Shown: positions 45,471 to 57,187, counted from the first letter of the stretch. The stretch is 64,000 bases of DNA from Notamacropus eugenii (GCF_028372415.1 NC_092875.1:52708271-52772270); one strand, 5' to 3'. Made by a program: numbers and translations. Notes: generated by a model not told the origin, from the sequence alone.

Positions 45471-46822
45471 AATTTAGTGAAGTAAAGATGAGTGAATAGT
45501 AGTCGGGGATATTATTGGAATAAGAAAAAGAATTTAAGAGAGAACAAAATAGGATTATGGATTCTTGTAGTAGTAAAATGCTGGTGGGTTTCCCCCCTGC
45601 ATTATTTTTTGGTAGCTTGGAACCAGGGGATGCTCCTGAGGGTTAAGAAATTACTAAACAGTGCAAAAATGAATTTTACGATATCTGCCATAAATCTCCA
45701 AGAGATTCAATTAGTAATTTGTTTTGGCCTCCATTCAACTCTTTTCATTACTGCAAATTGAAAGACAAGTCATTGAAAAATCTTACTCTAATCAAATGAG
45801 CTTTTGCTTTTGTTGGGCATCTTCAAGTAATGGTTTCTGTTCACCTCCCCCAAAAGGGGTTTCTTCTTTATACAGGTTCCTTCCTACTCGTCTTCAGTTT
45901 CTTCCATCTGGCACCTATTTCTCAGTCACTGTGGCTTCTCTACCTTATGTTGTTGGACATGCTGCTAAATAGATTTTCCTTCCTTCTTCCTAGTTTCCTC
46001 TGTTGTACTCCCTTCTTGCTGTCATAGCAGATTTGATTTCTTTTGAATGGAAGAAATCTGCGTGTAAGTGATCTGCTGCAGGTATTTTTCCTTTCTGGGA
46101 AAGAATTGTACCTGATCCAGCAAACCCAGATTTTCTGTTAAGTCTGACATCATCAACCCTTTAGTCCCTCTGATCTATCCACATGGCAGAGAGATACTTC
46201 TAAATTTGGTGAGGATTCTGAGGCTGTTATAATCTAACTTCAGTCTATATTTAGAGATTACATCTCAACCTGGGGAGACATCATTGATTTAATGAAAATT
46301 TTCTCTTTCCAGGGGAAAGAATTGTCATGATAGAGGCTGCAAATAGACAAGCTCCAGCAGGATGGATTACCTGCTTGGCTATGTGGATATTACTAATTGG
46401 TCATTACAAGACCCTCATTGGGATCCCAGTATCTCAGCTGATTTCAACAGGCAACATCAGGATAGGGAATCACTTAATCAGGGGCATGGAGATATGCTTG
46501 GTGCACTCTAAGAACTGAAGTTACAAACAATCCAAAAAGAAAATGAGACATCAAATTGTTTTTATGACAGACTGTATAACAATGCTAAGCAGTATGCTGT
46601 GTTAAATCCACTTGATTTAAGAGACATATGAATGATTAATAAGCACTTGATAAGTCAACCGCTGCCAGAAATATGAGAATGTTTTCTAAAATGTTGTCCT
46701 GAGTAGCACGAAAAAGGCGTAGAACTTTAAAGTATTGCTCTCTCTCTATATGACAGAAAAGTTAAAGATAGAGAGAAACCTCAACCAACAACCCAGACAA
46801 TCTTAGTTCCCTATCAAGTTTG
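45471..46822. other. Unclassified sequence between direct repeats
   Basis: No coding family recognised. 'ggaaagaattgt' recurs (46098 and 46314). Confidence 0.5.
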
Positions 46823-47017
46823 GCCTCTTGCCCAGCCCAGCCCTGTATCCCTTCAAAGCTTCAGCTCCTGCCTAGAAACCCCCACTTCTTTTCCAAACTT
46901 GGCCTTCTTCCCAGGAAGCTCCAACTCCTTTCCAACCTTGGGCCCCTGGCCAAATTGCTGCAACTTCTTTCCACTTTGGGGCTTCTGGACAAGCAGCTTC
47001 AGGACCCTTCCAAGTTG
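46823..47017. repeat. 39-bp tandem repeat, five imperfect units
   Basis: Units start at 46823, 46862, 46901, 46940 and 46979. The best agreement is in 'CTTC..CCA..AA.CT.CAACTCCTTTCCAA.CTT' columns of units 2-5. The period is a multiple of three, so both strands stay open (13-residue repeats), but no coding role is evident. Confidence 0.85.
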
Positions 47018-47070
47018 CACTTTCTGACTATCTAGGCTTTTATTCTTATAACTTAGGTCACATATGGCAA

Positions 47071-47149
47071 AGTTTCGCATTAAAGAATACAAATATTTAA
47101 TGTCATTGTTTTCGTTTAACAACAATATATGCTAAAATAAAAAAGTGAG
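47071..47149 (+). repeat. Direct repeat copy B
   Basis: Partner of 45391-45470, lying just upstream of the retroviral pro-pol remnant. Confidence 0.65.
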
Positions 47150-47374
47150 TCATATAGTCAAGAAGCGGAAAAGGAAACAGCGGGATTTAAAATATGAAAA
47201 GAGGGAGCCCTAGAAGAGCCCAAGTAGGGTCTTCAACATGAAAGTTCAGGAGAGAGATGGGGACAGTTAATTTCGACGAGGATCCTTTTGTTTTCCCTTA
47301 TTCTGATGCTCTTGCTGCGATTATCCCTGTCTCTACCCTACTGCATCCCCCAGACTTGTGAACTCTGTGTCACC

Positions 47375-47708
47375 TGGTTGGTGACACAGGTTATAATATC
47401 TTAGTGGATACTGAAGCTTCTAATTCAATGTGAATGAGTAATCCAGATTCTGATTGGTTTTTTATTGGATTTCTAGATGTTGTAGTGGTCTTGGGAAAGC
47501 CTTTAAGCATCCGCAGATTGTACCTCAGAATAGTAACTGTTGGCTCTTTTTCAGTGGAGCATTCCTTTCTCTTTATGTCTGAATCTACAATTAGCATGTT
47601 AGATCATGTTCTTTGTAAACTAAGAGCCACTATTTTCTGCTTCCCTGATGGATCTCTGGTCCTGCAGCTCTCTGAGGACTCACTCTCTTTGTTCCCTATG
47701 TTGGTTTA
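47375..47708 (+). pseudogene. Retroviral protease remnant
   Basis: Aspartic-protease-like block with LVDTEAS at 47401-47421, where the active-site triad is normally D-T-G. The third residue is Glu here. A TGA follows within ten codons. The region downstream (SVEHSFLF, KLRATIFCFPDGSL) is the protease C-terminal part. Confidence 0.75.
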
Positions 47709-47994
47709 GAATGTCCAAGAGGGTCTGTTGTAGAGTCCTGATATATCTTCAAATATCCCTAATTCTCTATGGGCTGCTTTATGCTCAGATGTAGGGTTGT
47801 TAAAATCTGTTATCCCCATTACTAACAAGACCAAGGGAGACTCCTTGTCATCCACTCTTCCATATCCTTTGTCAAGGGAAGTTATTGAGATTATTTCACT
47901 CATTATTGACTCTCTGAGTACAACAAGGTATTATTGTTCCATGCAAATCCTTTTTTACATTGTTCCATGTAAATTCATATTCTCCCTTTTAAGA

Positions 47995-48470
47995 AACATT
48001 AGCTAAGCTCGATGGCAAACCTGTTTATTGTTTTGTACAGGATTTACATGCTATTAATACTTATTTCCAGACACCTAGTAATTACAAATCCCTCAACCAT
48101 CATCTCACAGTTCCTTGTGAAGCTACCATCTTTACTGTGAAAGATCTTTTCTCCACCTTTTTTTAATATCCCCATTTACTCAGACACTCAACACTTCTTT
48201 GCTTTCACCTGGAAGAACATACAGTGGATGTGGATCCATTTACCTTAAGGATATGTAGAAAATCCCACCCTGTTTTCTCAAATTTTGCAACAGTATTTAG
48301 CTTCCATCACTTTCAGAGTTTAGTACATTCAATACATTGATGTTCTCCTTTGCATCTGGTGTTGAGATTTGCCAAGATGACAGCCATCATCTTCTTCAGC
48401 TTCATCTGAGAAATCATAAAGTTTCTAAATCAAAGGTACAAATCAACTCTTCTAAGTTGAGTGCTTCAGT
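47995..48470 (+). pseudogene. Retroviral reverse transcriptase remnant
   Basis: Blocks include QDLHAINTYF (48040), PCEATIFTVKDL (48115) and KVSKSKVQI (48420). The catalytic box region at 48333-48344 reads YIDV where Y-x-D-D is expected, so the second Asp is lost. A TAA lies near 48164 and frames change repeatedly. Confidence 0.8.
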
Positions 48471-48639
48471 TTCATTTTGTCTGATGGCAGTTGATCTGTT
48501 TGTTTTAATCACACATAGGTTCTTTAGCAGTTGCCCATGACTAAAAAACAATTGTATTCTATTTTTGGAGCAGTTGGATACTGCCACTAATGGATTCCAT
48601 CTTTAGGTGAGATCACTAAGCCCCTAGCTTTTCTAATCA

Positions 48640-49670
48640 GAGATTCCATTCCGGAATTTTTGCACCCAGAGCCTGAAAACCGGACTACACTCCCAGACCT
48701 TAAAACAGCCTTGTTATCAGGTCTAGTACTACAATTCCCAGGTTACAATAAACCCTTTTCTCTTTTTGTTCATAAATGTAAGGGAGCAGCTTTGGGAATC
48801 TCAATATTTTGGACCCTTTTTTTGCCCTGTAGCTTATTACTCTACTCAGCTAAATTTGTTTGCTACAGGGGTTCTCCCTTATCTATGAGGGTAGCTGTCA
48901 TTTCCATTTTAGTTGAAAAGGCATGTGATTTGGTTTTGGGGGCCCCTCTTATAGTGCAATGACCCCTTGAAGTTGGGGTTCTTTTGCTCAGACATCACAC
49001 TTGAGCTTTCTGTGTTCAAAGATTTGCCAGATATGAAGTGACTTTACTGGACAAGAAATAAAGCATTGTTTTGTTCTCAACTCAGTTACATTACTTCCTG
49101 GTCTTCCTGTGCCAGAGAAGCCTCTCCATGACTGCTCCTCTGTGGTAGATGTGAGCAAGAGATTCCACAATGATGTATCTGATACTTCTTTACAGAATTC
49201 TGACCTTGTCCTGTATATTGATGGTTCCTCTTTTATGAAAGGTTGTGCCCTGTGGCTACTGAGTATGCCACTGTTTGGACAGTCTCTTTTGCCATCTAAT
49301 CTCAGTGCCCAGGCTGCTGAATTAATTGTACTTGCTCAAGCTCACCATCTGGCTGATGCTATCCACACTGATACCTGTTATGCCTTTGCAAACTACATGG
49401 AAGGACTTTTATCTATCCTACAAATTCTTAGTGTTCTAACCACTGTTCATCATCCTGCCCATACTAATGGAACTGACCCTGTTTCAAGAGGAAATACTTG
49501 TTCTGATACTGGTAAAAACTTGCTGCTTTTGATGGTCCCACAAGTTGTATCTTCTAATGTTGCAGACCTATATCTTAGAAGGCTTCTGAAATTGCTAAAT
49601 GGGAGCAGGGTTTTCGGAAAGCTGAATACCAACACCAGAAAGCCAAATCCATCATAGCAACAAAGAAATC
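48640..49670 (+). pseudogene. Retroviral connection and RNase H remnant
   Basis: 48660-48960 is the thumb/connection-like part. 49109-49420 is RNase H-like, with VLYIDGSSF (first acidic residue) and AQAAELIVLAQA (Glu helix). The later part of the domain is deleted or diverged after YAFANY. Confidence 0.78.
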
Positions 49671-49984
49671 TATACAGAATAACAATGCAGGGGGCACCAT
49701 CATCTCCAAGCTTTCCCTCCCCCCAGGACCTTCCCACAAAGGAACACCCACAGCTTTCTACATGCTTCCTCTTTCTCCCTTGGCTTTAACTGCTGTGTCC
49801 TGCTTCTTTCCATCAGCTCTGCTCCACCCTTCCTGCTCCATCCATTTTGCAAGCTCCTCCCACCACAAGCTCATGTGACTCAGGCTTCCATGTGACTCAA
49901 GCAGGTCACATGGGTCTATTAATGGATTACTAGAATGCTCTTCCCATTATGTGAAAAAATACATTAACAAGTGAGTTACTTCTG
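49671..49984. other. Unrecognised interior of the provirus remnant
   Basis: Pyrimidine-rich + strand sequence between RNase H and integrase remnants. No pol homology is visible, so it may be an unrelated insertion. Confidence 0.5.
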
Positions 49985-50190
49985 GTGTTACTCTTATTGC
50001 TGTGTGTATCTGTTCTTCTTGTCCTACTTGTCGGACATTTAATCAACATGCATTTTGTGCTTTTGGAGGCCACCATCTAGCTTATATTCCCTCTGAGCAT
50101 TTGCAAATTGAAATTTTACAAATTGATTTTATTAACATGCCTAAATTTAGCCACTATACAGTTTGTCTTATAATTGTTGATCAGCAGACT
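49985..50190 (+). pseudogene. Retroviral integrase N-terminal remnant
   Basis: Shows CPTCRTFNQ (zinc-binding Cys pair) and EHLQIEILQIDFINMP, the start of the catalytic core including its first Asp, then CLIIVD. It is cut off at about 50190 by L1 sequence. Confidence 0.75.
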
Positions 50191-50740
50191 CACAGGTCAT
50201 CACATGAAAGAGATCCCAAGATGAAAACTTATAGCTAAGTTTTGAAGCTCCCAGTCAAGGAGGAAATATTACAAGTAACTAAGGAAAAAAATACTGTGGA
50301 GCTACAGGTAGGACAACACAAGATTTAGCAGTTTCAACATTAAAAGATCAAAGGTCATGGAATAATATATTTTAAATAGCAAAGGATAGGACAACACAAG
50401 ATTTAGCAGTTTCAACATTAAAGATCAAAGGTCATGGAATAATATATTTTAAATAGCAAGGGAGCTTGACTTACAACCAAGAATAGCTTGCCCAGCAAAA
50501 TTGTGTGTCATCCTGAATGAAAAAAGGCAATTTAATGAACTAAAAGATTTTTAGGTATTTGTGAAGAAATGAACAGAACTGAATGGAAAATTTGGCTTAT
50601 TAAACTCATAAGAAATATAAGGTAACCATTAAAGAACAATTATAAGGGCCTAAAGTTTGTAACTTTTAAGGATGTTATCATTACTTGGGTGGTTTGAAAG
50701 AGCTCATATAGATAGAAAATGTGTGATTTAGTTTAGTATG
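50187..50740 (+). mobile_element. L1 ORF1 C-terminal fragment
   Basis: Joins directly to the integrase remnant. Recognisable L1 ORF1 blocks are RSSHERDPK, SQGGNI and LQPRIACPAKLCVI. The second half contains a 78-bp tandem duplication. The right limit is uncertain. Confidence 0.75.
50310..50464. repeat. Near-perfect 78-bp tandem duplication
   Basis: Unit 1 50310-50387, unit 2 50388-50464. They differ by one A in the 'cattaaaagatc' run. It is much more similar than the surrounding L1 decay would allow, so it is a recent local duplication. Confidence 0.95.
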
Positions 50741-51199
50741 ATGAGATGATCCTGTCACCTGAACTGGAACTGGCCTTTAACTGGTCAGTGACTGCAGCCA
50801 AACAAAAACAGCAGACTAAAGGCAGGAGAGTCAGGACAAAATACAAGTTTAATTAATTTCAGAGTGAGGAAAATGATGTATGCATATGGAAGCTCCCCCC
50901 TTGCTGCCAAGAAGGAGGGCTTAAAATATGGGACTATAGGCTGGTCTTACATATATCTTGGGCTAGATCAGGATATAATTATTTTTAGGTCTCAAGTTAT
51001 TGCTCCCACAGACCCTGTGGAAAAAGTATTGTCTCAAGTCTTGGGGTTGTGACCGCCCTGTGGGGCACAGAACCAGAGTTCTGTGATGGGAACATGTGTG
51101 CAGTACCTATCAGTCACAAGGCATGGGTTTGTGAATATGTAATAAATGGCCTTGGGAAATAGGAGGAGCTAAATCTCTCAGTGAATACCTGTTGGTGGT
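50741..51199. other. Unclassified sequence
   Basis: Between the L1 fragment and the RTE fragment. It contains AATAAA (51140-51145) and could be an LTR remnant, but no pairing copy is present. Confidence 0.4.
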
Positions 51200-51710
51200 A
51201 CAAGTAATTGGTTGTTGTCGTTTGTCTTCAAAGACAACCAAAATGACATGATAATAGTGATATTTCAGCATGTCTAATTGTCGTTGATCACAAGCTCGGA
51301 ATGCTCTACCACAGGTTGGGCACAGACAATCCATGTGAATATTTGGGGTGGATATCCCAAATTTGCACATCCTGCGTTTACTTTGTGCTATCTCAATTCT
51401 ACTTTGCTCAAAGAGCATAGCACCCTTGCTGATGTGGGCATGCCATGCTGAGCAGTCATATGCCAGTGTCTCCCATGTTGCACAATCAAATCGAAAGTTC
51501 TTGAGAGAGACCTTGAAAGTGTCCTTGTATAGTTTCTTCTGGTCACCATGTGATTGCCTGCCCCAAACAAGTTCTCCATAAAATAGTCTTTTTGGCAAGC
51601 GTACATTTTGCTTTCAAATAATGTGACCAGCCCATCAGAGTTGCACTCTCTGAAGCACAGTTTGAATACTTGATAGTTTGTATCCTGACCTGTATTCTAT
51701 TCACCGTTTT
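51200..51710 (-). mobile_element. RTE LINE 3' fragment (C-terminal coding and tail)
   Basis: Minus strand. Encodes KRLFYGELVWGRQ, KVSLKNFRFD and CPTCGRAFRA, matching 21300-21680, and ends in the RTE 3' tail 'ttttggttgtctttgaagac'. It is 5'-truncated, as usual for LINE copies. The finger Cys pair lost in the longer copy is kept here. Confidence 0.9.
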
Positions 51711-51914
51711 CTTTTAATTACTTGGTCTTATTTGATCAATGGTTTTTAATGCATAAAAATCTATCTTGTTCTGTATTAATGGTCTTTGGATTGAGTGAAG
51801 AGTCCATTGACCCATTCATTATTTTTTTTTGTTATAACAATGTTTTTATTCTTAGAATTTATCTTCAGCCTTAACATATTGTGGGCTTTAGTACTTCTGA
51901 CATTATTCTTTTTT
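51711..51914. other. Short unclassified gap
   Basis: Nothing recognised. Confidence 0.5.
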
Positions 51915-52250
51915 AAAATTAGATTTATTTATTTTTAGTTTTCAACATTCATTTCCATAAGATTTTGAGTTTCAAATTTGCTCCCCATTGCTCTATTCCT
52001 TTTACCCCAAGATGGTGTGCAATTTGATATAGACTCTACATAGGCATTCAAATTAAACTTATTTTCACATTAGTCATATTGTAAAGAAGAATTAGAACCA
52101 ATGGAAGAAAGCATGAGAAAGAAGAAATTAAAAAAAAGAGAGAGCAAATAATATGTTTTGATCTACATTCAGATTCCATAGTTCTTTTTCTGGATTTGGA
52201 GAGCATTTTCCATCATGAGTCCTTTGGAGTTGTATGGACCCATTTATTAT
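51915..52250 (-). mobile_element. L1 3' UTR fragment (5'-truncated)
   Basis: Matches 60625-60915: 'tatttttagttttcaacattcatttccata' end, 'tattgtaaagaagaattagaa' and 'ttctttttctggatttgg'. The A-rich end of the element is at the left. Confidence 0.85.
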
Positions 52251-52364
52251 GCTTGTTTTGCTAACAAATTGTATAACTCAGATTGGTTCCTCAGTTATTA
52301 TTAGTTATCTACCACAGTGCGAAGGCCAGCAGTCAGAGTTCTGTCCTAACTAAAGTGTGGTTCA

Positions 52365-52535
52365 AAGTTCCAGAACTGAGAGGGACCTTAGAGACCATAT
52401 ATTCAAGTCTTCTTCCTTTTATAGTTGTGCAAATCAAGGCTAAGTGATTTCCACAAAGTCACACAGGTTGTAAGTGTCAGAGGTTGTATTTGAACTCAGA
52501 CCCTCTAGCTTGTGAGCCAGGGTTCTTTGCACCGT
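52365..52535 (+). repeat. MIR/CORE-like SINE fragment
   Basis: Contains 'gtgatttccacaaagtcacacagg' and 'ttgaactcagaccctctagc'. Confidence 0.6.
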
Positions 52536-52829
52536 AACAAGTTGTGGGGTCCTCAGAAGTCAAAGAGAGCACTGTCACTGACTTTACCCTCCTGTTATTG
52601 AGACAAGAGTGGTTTGTAATTAAGTTAAACAAAGTTACTGGCTTGCTTTATAGTGGAACAAGTCTGAAAACAAGAGTCAGGAGGGTCTGGCTTGGTTTCA
52701 CTAAGCCAGTTTGTGACGTGGAGTCTTTCTCCTTTATCTGAGGTTCAGCTTCCCTGTATGATTGACAGAGGTCAGAAGAGAGATCTCTTGACAGAATATT
52801 AGGGGAAGATGGGAAAGGGAAAGAAAGTA
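52536..52829. other. Unclassified gap
   Basis: No feature recognised. Confidence 0.5.
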
Positions 52830-53045
52830 AGAATTTATTAAGTATCTAGCATATACTATGCACTGGGGTAAACACTTTACAAATATTATCTCACCCTATC
52901 TTCACAGTCCTGGGAGGTAGGAAATTGAGACAGACGTAAGTTAAATGACTTGTCTGAGGTACACAGCTAGTAAGCATTTGATACTGGGTTTAGACTTCCT
53001 GACTCCAGATCCAGCCCTCTATCAACAGCACCACCTAGTTGTAAT
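52830..53045 (+). repeat. MIR-like SINE
   Basis: Contains 'actatgcactggggtaaac', 'acaaatattatctcaccc' and 'acacagctagtaagcatttg'. Confidence 0.85.
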
Positions 53046-53099
53046 ATATTAGTACATTTAGATGGTTTTTGTAAACCTTGAGATGTCAGATCTGAAAGG

Positions 53100-53530
53100 G
53101 ACAATAGTACAAAGAATGTCAGAACTGGGAAGGACTTTTGAGAGCATGGAGTATAGGTTTAGAGCTCAAAGTAACCATAGAAGTTATATAGTCCAACTCC
53201 CCTCATTTTACAGATTTCTCAAAATTGTTAAGTGACTTGCTCTATCAAACAAGTAGTAGAGATGAGATCTGAATGAAAGTCCTTTGACTCTAAGTCCAGT
53301 TGTCTTTCCAATGAACAGTTCTATCATCTATATACTCAATACTGCCCTAAGCTCTAAGGGGCTATGATAGTAGATTATCACATCCTGATCATTTACTTAA
53401 TCATGGAGGAAACTGAGATTCAAAGAGGGAAATGAAATTGCCCAAAGTCAAATGACAGGTCAGTGGGTACTTGAGCCCAGAGCTCCTAACTTCTAGCCCA
53501 GAGTTTTTTCTATAACTCTACCTTTAAAAA
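53100..53530 (+). repeat. Two diverged MIR/CORE-like SINE fragments
   Basis: 53155-53330 ('ctcattttacagatttc', 'aagtgacttgctc') and 53390-53530 ('aaactgagattcaaagagg', 'gcccaaagtcaaatgac'). Confidence 0.6.
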
Positions 53531-53929
53531 GTGGTGTGTTAGCTTCTTCTCTGGTTCCCAAGGCTAATGGTTATTATCTGTGACTTATTTAAATAAATTA
53601 ACAAATAAATTTTAAAATGAATGAATTTTAATTTTAAAAAAGGAAAAGATTCTATTGTGTTGGAAGTGTTCTCTTTCCTTAGATTTTCCCAGAGGGTGTT
53701 GACTAAGTCTATCTTTTGCCTCCATCATTTTTTCCAAGTTGTAGCTATTTATGGACATCTTACATCTCTTGCTCCATAGAATGGAGGCTTCTTGAGGGTA
53801 GAGATTATGCCATTTTTCTTGTATCATCCCCACTGGGATATTGCCCCAGGTTGCACACACTTGGGTGATGGGTCTCTGGAAGTTTATTGCTCTCTCACAA
53901 GGTAGTGATCAATAGAGATGCTGATTTTT
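53531..53929. other. Unclassified sequence
   Basis: No gene or firm repeat. Confidence 0.5.
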
Positions 53930-54690
53930 TTTTCTTGGATTTCCTAGTCAGACTCAGTGTGATTCATTTTTTAGATCTCTCTGAACTTCTTTCTTGCTGC
54001 TGTGTCATCTTGGCCTCATTTTCTCTCCCATGAAAATATATGTACTTCATTCTTGTTTAGTTCCTTGTGATATCTTGCTCATATCTGCCTTTTTTTCTAT
54101 TAATTCTAGGTTTTAATTTTCAGTATTTCTATTTAGTTCTTGACTTTTTATCAGGGATGCTGGAAAGTTTGCTATTTTATTAAATAGAAATCCATTCTGC
54201 AATACCCTCACCTTCATTAGATAGGTGTGCTGGGGAAATTATTCTTACTTGTAAATTCAAGTCTTTTGCTTTTTGGCATTTCAAATTTCAAACTCTCTAC
54301 TCCTTTTAGTGATATCTGTCAAATCTTCTGTGAACTTGCCTGTGGTTCCTTGGTACTCAATTCTTTCTTTCTGGCCGTTTTTTTAACCTAGAAGTTATGA
54401 ATTTTGTCTCTCTATGTCATATTGGGGTTACTTTAAGAGACTAATTCTTTCTCTTTTCATTTTGACTTCTCCTTCTGATACCTCTAGGAAGGTATTTTTT
54501 GGTGAGTTCTTGAAATAAGATATCTAACCTCTCTTTCCAATCCCAGCTTTCAGTTACTCTTAGGATTCTTTATCATGGCTCCTCAATTTGTTTTCAAGTC
54601 AGTTGTTTTTGATATGATGCCTTACATTTTCTTCTATTTTTTTCAGGCTTTTGATTTTAAATTAATATTTCCTATTTTTCACCTTTTAGG
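53930..54690 (-). mobile_element. Old L1 ORF1 fragment
   Basis: The minus strand is the distant counterpart of 9600-10380: the 'aggtgtgctggggaaattattc' block (ORF1 C-terminus) and the 'ttcaagtcagttgtttttgata' block (RNA-binding core) keep the same order and spacing. It is highly decayed. Confidence 0.65.
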
Positions 54691-56336
54691 TACACTCTAT
54701 AATTTTGAAGTCTCTTGTTTGGGTCAGATTACCACTAGGAAAAAAACCCAACCTGTTCTTGAATGCAGTCTCTTTGGTTCCTCCCATCAAACTCTGGGTA
54801 TTTCTTAATGCATCTGAAATACAATATCTATTCAAGGTACATGAGTGGGATGGCTAACTAATTCATTGGGTCGTTTTTCTAACAGCATTGAATAATTTGG
54901 CCAACAGGTATTCTTCATCTTCTTGGGTGTTCCAGGATGGATATCTAGAAGGATTTCTTCTGAGTAGGAATAATAATAATAAATAATAAGAATAACACTA
55001 ATATTATTCATGGTAATAGCAGTAACAACTTGTTTTTTCTGTTGTACTTCAAGGCTTTCAAAGCTCTTTCTTTCTAAGTAAGTTATTATTATTATTACTC
55101 CCATCTTACAGATTAGGAAATTAAGATTCAAAGAGCTGTGACTAGTTTGAAATAACACAGTCTATGATTGTTGCAGGCAGGTCTTGAACCTAGAGTACCT
55201 TGGGCCTTTTTCCTATCTTGAGGCTACACGGATTTATCGAAAATACTTGGCAAACAAAATGAGGCAGGAAATCAATTCTCAAAAAAAGGAAGAGAGGATG
55301 AGGTCAGGATTATCTTATGGGATCATGTCAAGGATCAGTGGAGATTTCTACATACAATCTATTCGAAGGTAGAGCAGACCCCACTTCTCTGGTAAGAAGG
55401 TGACTCTTGATAAGGAACTATGGAGGCGGTATGTCAGCATCAAAGATGTCTTCCTTGCTTTCCCTTTTTGTATAGTGAAAGTCTTCTATCTGACACGTAT
55501 TAGAGATGACCCCTGCTCATCAGGGGTTCCAGGGTGGTGGTTGGAGTGGAGAAAGGTGTTATTTGCCATCTCCACTTCTAAATCAAAGCTTTGTAAATTT
55601 GTACAAAATTTAGTACAGAAATTAGTTGAGGGGATTGAGAATATGAGGGCATAATACTGTTAACTTACGCAAAGGCAGATAAAAGCAGAATGCCTACTCT
55701 GCAGCCAGGGACCTTGAGGCCTCTCTGAATCTGGTAGAGAGCATGCATAAGACCAGAGGGCTCAAGCCTAGTCTCCAAGTACAGGAAGCTGCCTCCCTCT
55801 TTCCTCATTCCTCTTCACTCTTTTCCTCCTTGTCTTTTCCAATATTTTTGTCCATTCTTTTATAACCCCATAGCCTCCCAAAGTTAGTGGGACATGTGTC
55901 TCAACGAAAGCATTTCCCAAGCTGTACCATACACCTTGCTTTGGCCTTATTGCCCTTGGAAGGAGATAAGAAAGGAGCTCATGGGAAAGGAGGAGGACAA
56001 GTCTTTCTGAAAACATAATATGTGGCTGAGACTTCAGAATTAAATACAGTAAAAATGTCCTTGACCCTGGAATAAGAAAACCTATATTCAAATATTTCCT
56101 CTAACACTAACAAACTGTATGACATTGGTCCAATCACCTAGCCTCCATGAGAGTTGGAATGGATAGCTTCTGAGGACCCTTATAGCTTCCATTCTGTTAC
56201 CACATAATCTTTTAATACAATCCTATGAGCATTCATTAAGTAATTCCTATAGGGAGCTATTAGAGCTTCTTGAGAAGAAGAATGACAAAGTCAAACATCT
56301 GCTCTAGGAACATCAGTTTCTATTGATGTTTTAGGA
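54691..56336. other. Intergenic, no gene
   Basis: Includes a MIR-like scrap near 55075-55175 ('cccatcttacagattagg'). No coding sequence is recognised. Confidence 0.55.
56324..56336. repeat. 13-bp direct repeat, left copy (TGATGTTTTAGGA)
   Basis: Identical to 57188-57200. It brackets the double-SINE unit exactly at a SINE tail on this side and at a SINE body edge on the other. Confidence 0.85.
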
Positions 56337-57187
56337 TCTTGTCATGTTCGTTCTTTGTTGCCAAAGAAGACCATGCCATCAGAGAAGTGATGACATGACT
56401 TGCACTTGACTTTGTTTTGAGTGAGTGAGGGCTGTGTAGCTCACCAACCTCATTTCTCCTCCAGAACCATCTGGATCCAGTGACCTGATACTCCTCAGGA
56501 TGACTGGGGATGGCCCAGGATGCATTGGGAGACCTTGAGCCCTTTAGGCCAAGGTCTTTGTGGGTACTCACTTAGGGTATGGCAATGCCCATTCATTGAA
56601 TAGGCCTGTTTAAGAAGTAGCCAGGGCATGGCCCCTTTAATGAGGTGAAGAAAAACAAAGACATTAGGCTGAGTGGGAAACAGCAATAGTTACTATTGAT
56701 AATCACTGTAAATCTAGGGGGGTCCAGGAGTCCTTGGCAGGGACCCATTGGAGTCCCAGTTTCAGAATGTAGTAGGTTTAAGGTTTTGGGAGAGGACAGG
56801 GGATAGGACAGGGGAAAGAGAGGAGAGAAGAGGAGAGGAGAGAAAAGAGGAGAGGAGGCAGTAAAACCTAAGTAAACTGGGCAACTTTTGACCATCCAAA
56901 TTTACCTTCCTTTGGAGAGAAGAAGGAAGGGGAGGGAGAGGCACAGAGGAGAGGAGGAGGTGAAGTATCCAGTTAGCATTCAGCCAGCTGCATCTACTCA
57001 CAGGATCGTGTTCATCCTTTGTTGCCAAAGAAGACCATGCCATCAGAGAAGTGATGACACGACTTGAACTTGACTTTGTTTTGAGTGAGATAGGGCTGTG
57101 CAGGTGACCAGCCTCACTTCTCCTCCAGAGTCATCTAAATCCAGTGACTTGATATTCCTCAGGGTGACTGGAGATGGCCCAGGATGC
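56337..57187 (-). mobile_element. Double-SINE retroposon (SINE, about 420 bp unique, SINE)
   Basis: Two minus-strand copies of the 15655-type SINE body (56340-56580 and 57003-57187) flank a unique, partly purine-rich segment. Perfect 13-bp duplications enclose the whole block. In transcript order, a 5'-truncated SINE runs into flanking DNA and ends in a second SINE tail. Confidence 0.7.

Larger units (their letters stand above)
47250..50190 (+). mobile_element. Endogenous retrovirus pol region, gammaretrovirus-like, defective
   Basis: An old provirus remnant on the + strand with pol domains in order: protease (47375-47705), reverse transcriptase (47995-48470), RT-RNase H connection (48640-48960), RNase H (49109-49410) and an integrase N-terminal piece (49985-50190). 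No gag or env was recognised and no LTR pair is certain. Stops and frameshifts are numerous, so it cannot encode a working polyprotein. Class I assignment is by recalled domain pattern. Confidence 0.82.

Noticed and set aside
46823..47017. CRISPR-like or satellite array
   Set aside because: Only five diverged contiguous units without spacers. It is a minisatellite in eukaryotic DNA.
47250..50190. Domesticated retroviral gene
   Set aside because: Protease and RT active sites are lost and stops occur in every domain. The longest open piece (49109-49657) is only 182 codons and lacks the rest of RNase H.
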